A stretch of DNA of 64,000 bases from NCBI GenBank assembly GCA_902586485.1, contig CACIHO010000002.1, positions 1 through 64,000 on the forward strand, given 5' to 3'. A model generated the notes under the pieces. It ran no database searches. It was not told where the DNA came from and saw only the letters and a program-made list of their open reading frames with translations. Both the position numbers and the translations under genes were made by a program. Below are positions 61,984 through 64,000 of this stretch, piece after piece (the first letter of the stretch is position 1; each line of letters starts with the position of its first letter). This DNA comes from an uncultured Pelagibacteraceae bacterium (GTDB lineage: Bacteria > Pseudomonadota > Alphaproteobacteria > Pelagibacterales > Pelagibacteraceae).

Positions 61984-63795
61984 TTAGTGTGATTTACCAA
62001 GAATTGATTTACCACTCGGTACACGTACATCATCAACCATTTTTTGAGTAGCCTTATCTGGTTCTGCAGTCATTAAACTAACTATCACCATTAAAACTAA
62101 ACTTACAGCTGATCCGAAGATACCAAATGTTAACTGTGTAATTCCTAGGAATCCACTTCCACCAGTTCGTACCCAAACTAGGTACCACGCACCGGCGATT
62201 AGACCACCTAGCATACCAGCAACCGCACCTTGTCTATTAGCTCTCTTCCACCATACACCAAGTACAAGTGGGAAGAACAATCCAGACATCGCAAAATCAA
62301 AAGCCCAAATAACCGAACCTAAGATTCCTTGAATCTCCATTGCTGCAATAGTTGCTCCAGCAAAACCAATTATTACAAGTAATACCCTTGCAACAAGTAG
62401 TCGTTTTGCAGTTTCCGCTTTTGGATCAATGATCTTATAGTAAACATCATGTGATATAGCGTTTGCAATTGCTAGAATCAAACCATCAGCAGTAGACATG
62501 GCAGCTGCCATACCTCCTGCAGCAACTAGACCTGAAATTACATAAGGTAATCCAGCTATCTCTGGAGTTGCTAATACAACGGCTTTACCACCCATGAAGA
62601 ACTCATTCAATTCAAGAGTTCCATTTCCGTTAAAGTCGCTGATAAACATTAGGTTTGCTTGGTTCCAGTTTTGGTACCAATCTATCGCTTCCACTTCTGC
62701 AAATGTCTTACCGATAATACCTGTTGGTAAATTCGGGTCGATCAATGATAACTTAGATAATGTAGCTAACATTGGAGCAGAAGAATAAAGTAGGAATATA
62801 AAGAATAATGACCAACCTACTGATTTTCTAGCTGCTTTTACACTTGGAGTAGTAAAGTATCTCATCATCACGTGCGGTAATGAAGCTGTTCCCATCATCA
62901 TCGCTAATGCTAAAGAAATAAATGCCCAAGGTGTAGCGTTCACTGCAGAGTGAGCTTTAGTTATTCCTGCTAAGCCTTTAGGTACTGATTTTAGATCAGC
63001 AGCCGCGTTTTTAACAAAACCGAACTGTTGCTCTAATTCACCAATTCTAGCTACCTCGTCAGCTAACATAAAGTGAGGGAAGAAACCCGCACCCATTTTA
63101 TTACTGATCCAGAATACTGGAAGTAGGTAAGCTATAATCAGTACGATATATTGTGCAACCTGTGTCCAAGTTACCCCTCTCATACCACCTAACATTGAAC
63201 ATAATAAAATACTTATTAGTCCAACATAAACTGCGTATTGAAATGGGATATCAAGTGCAACAGATGCAATAGTACCTGTAGCGTTAATTTGTGCAGTCAC
63301 ATAAGTGAATGAAGCAACAGTTAAAACTACCACTGCGCTAAATCTTGCTAGATTACCACCGTATCTTGTACCTATAAAATCTGGAACTGTATAACAGCCA
63401 AATTTTCTTAAGTATGGTGCTAATAAAGATGCAACAAGCACGTAACCACCAGTCCAACCTACAAGTAGTGCCATATAACCGTAACCTTTAAAGTAAATAC
63501 CACCCGCCATTGCAACGAATGAAGCACCAGACATCCAGTCTGCTGCAGTCGCCATTCCGTTGAAGACTGTAGGTACTTGCCTACCAGCTACGTAATATGC
63601 ATCTGCTTGGGCTGTTCTTGATAGCCAACCGATTAATGCATAGATGAATACAGTAAATGCAACGAAAGCGATACCGATCGCTTTAGCTGTCATACCCATC
63701 TGTTCAGCAATTGCCATAATGATTATGAAACCTATAAATCCTCCGGTATAGATCCCGTAAACTTTAGGCAAATTATCTATGAAATTACCTTTCAT
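61984..63795 (-). CDS. Sodium:solute symporter (ActP/VC_2705-like), large subunit
   Basis: A 603-residue SSS-family transporter with about 13 membrane segments. YYVAGRQVPTVFNGMATAADWMSGASFV near residue 68, GTRYGGNLARFSAVVVLTVASF near 142, and VVLATPEIAGLPYVISGLVAAGGMAAAMSTADGLIL near 406 are family hallmarks (acetate/organic-acid symporters). A loop between membrane segments holds an EF-hand-like DFNGNGTLELNE (387-398). It pairs with the DUF4212 subunit upstream (1-base overlap). Codons are more G/C-rich than the neighbours, suggesting high expression. The substrate is probably a small carboxylate, but not proven. Confidence 0.93.
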   Translation of the reverse strand: MKGNFIDNLPKVYGIYTGGFIGFIIIMAIAEQMGMTAKAIGIAFVAFTVFIYALIGWLSRTAQADAYYVAGRQVPTVFNGMATAADWMSGASFVAMAGGIYFKGYGYMALLVGWTGGYVLVASLLAPYLRKFGCYTVPDFIGTRYGGNLARFSAVVVLTVASFTYVTAQINATGTIASVALDIPFQYAVYVGLISILLCSMLGGMRGVTWTQVAQYIVLIIAYLLPVFWISNKMGAGFFPHFMLADEVARIGELEQQFGFVKNAAADLKSVPKGLAGITKAHSAVNATPWAFISLALAMMMGTASLPHVMMRYFTTPSVKAARKSVGWSLFFIFLLYSSAPMLATLSKLSLIDPNLPTGIIGKTFAEVEAIDWYQNWNQANLMFISDFNGNGTLELNEFFMGGKAVVLATPEIAGLPYVISGLVAAGGMAAAMSTADGLILAIANAISHDVYYKIIDPKAETAKRLLVARVLLVIIGFAGATIAAMEIQGILGSVIWAFDFAMSGLFFPLVLGVWWKRANRQGAVAGMLGGLIAGAWYLVWVRTGGSGFLGITQLTFGIFGSAVSLVLMVIVSLMTAEPDKATQKMVDDVRVPSGKSILGKSH

Positions 63796-64000
63796 TATTC
63801 GTCCTCTCTTTCGCTAAAGCCGAACTCTTCATCGATTTTTTCTTGTCTATTCGCAAACCAGAAAATTAGGATTACAAATGCACCAAGAGATCCCTGACAT
63901 GTAAACCAGTATGTCCATGGATAACCGAAAGGTCCTGTGACCTCGTTCATTTCAGCTCCAAAGAGAAAGATGCCAATTGAGAAAACAAACCAGATTGCTA
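63795..64000 (-). CDS. DUF4212 sodium:solute symporter small subunit, C-terminal part (cut by window edge)
   Basis: The last 67 codons of the gene before the symporter. The protein ends FVILIFWFANRQEKIDEEFG followed by FSEREDE. This matches the ending of DUF4212 proteins (F.yA.rqdrld.efg), which accompany VC_2705-type symporters. One membrane segment is visible at about 38-49 of the fragment and another at its beginning. Its stop overlaps the symporter ATG (TAATG), so translation is coupled. Confidence 0.88.
   Translation of the reverse strand, partial: AIWFVFSIGIFLFGAEMNEVTGPFGYPWTYWFTCQGSLGAFVILIFWFANRQEKIDEEFGFSEREDE

Noticed and set aside
1-64000. CRISPR arrays, insertion sequences, prophage and rRNA operons
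   Set aside because: No regularly spaced repeats, transposase or phage structural genes, terminal inverted repeats or rRNA segments were recognised on either strand.

Overview
The window is a strongly A+T-rich, densely packed alphaproteobacterial chromosome segment. It most resembles the marine SAR11 clade (Candidatus Pelagibacter and relatives): very short or negative intergenic gaps, small proteins rich in Lys/Asn/Ile, an alphaproteobacterial Fur/Mur-type regulator, a bacterial Tim44-like protein, and the gene order leuS-lptE-holA-parB-parA-rsmG-mnmG-mnmE-rho-hemJ-hemH-hemE / ppsR-maf-aroE-coaE-dnaQ. This order surrounds the replication origin in many Alphaproteobacteria. The genus assignment is inference; the strain cannot be named from sequence alone.

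Layout. 1-3.3 kb: leftward operon tsaB, fur/mur, miaB, phoH-like, ybeY (cut by the window edge). 3.2-13.5 kb: cell-envelope genes (polysaccharide deacetylase, Bax-like glucosaminidase, MurJ, DolP-like lipoprotein, LpoA-like protein) mixed with nfuA, trpS, maeB and rsmI. 13.5-21 kb: rdgB, then a rightward chain grpE-dnaK-dnaJ-dapB-nth-pfkB kinase-oxygenase. 21-25 kb: a small accessory-looking patch with an unlisted 39-residue ArfA-like ribosome-rescue factor, a degenerate response regulator, an L,D-transpeptidase, a PLP-homeostasis protein, a ThiE-like protein and a highly expressed-looking porin with an operator-like promoter. 24.5-43.3 kb: the origin region. Genes left of about 39.6 kb (mnmE to parB, hemE to rho) mostly run leftward and genes right of it rightward, away from a 267-bp hemE-ppsR gap holding DnaA-box-like 9-mers. 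A near-perfect parS lies in rsmG beside parAB. 43-53.7 kb: secB/fxsA, tim44-like/smr, hslVU, hisBHAFE, a HIT protein, a GNAT protein, lolA and ftsK. 53.7-61.9 kb: ubiH-like, Lon-domain protein, a sulfotransferase, tRNA-Gly(GCC), an FkbM methyltransferase, phhB, purH, heparinase-like, rpe and yggT. 61.9-64 kb: a sodium:solute symporter and its small DUF4212 partner (cut by the edge).

No complete new defence system, prophage, insertion sequence or CRISPR array was seen. The points most worth a second look are the hidden arfA-like gene, the shared sigma-32-like promoter motif placed almost at the start codons of grpE and hslV, the inverted-repeat operator in the porin promoter, the oriC/parS pair, two paralogous sulfotransferases in a lineage known for lacking assimilatory sulfate reduction, and the tRNA-Gly apparently transcribed into an FkbM methyltransferase gene.
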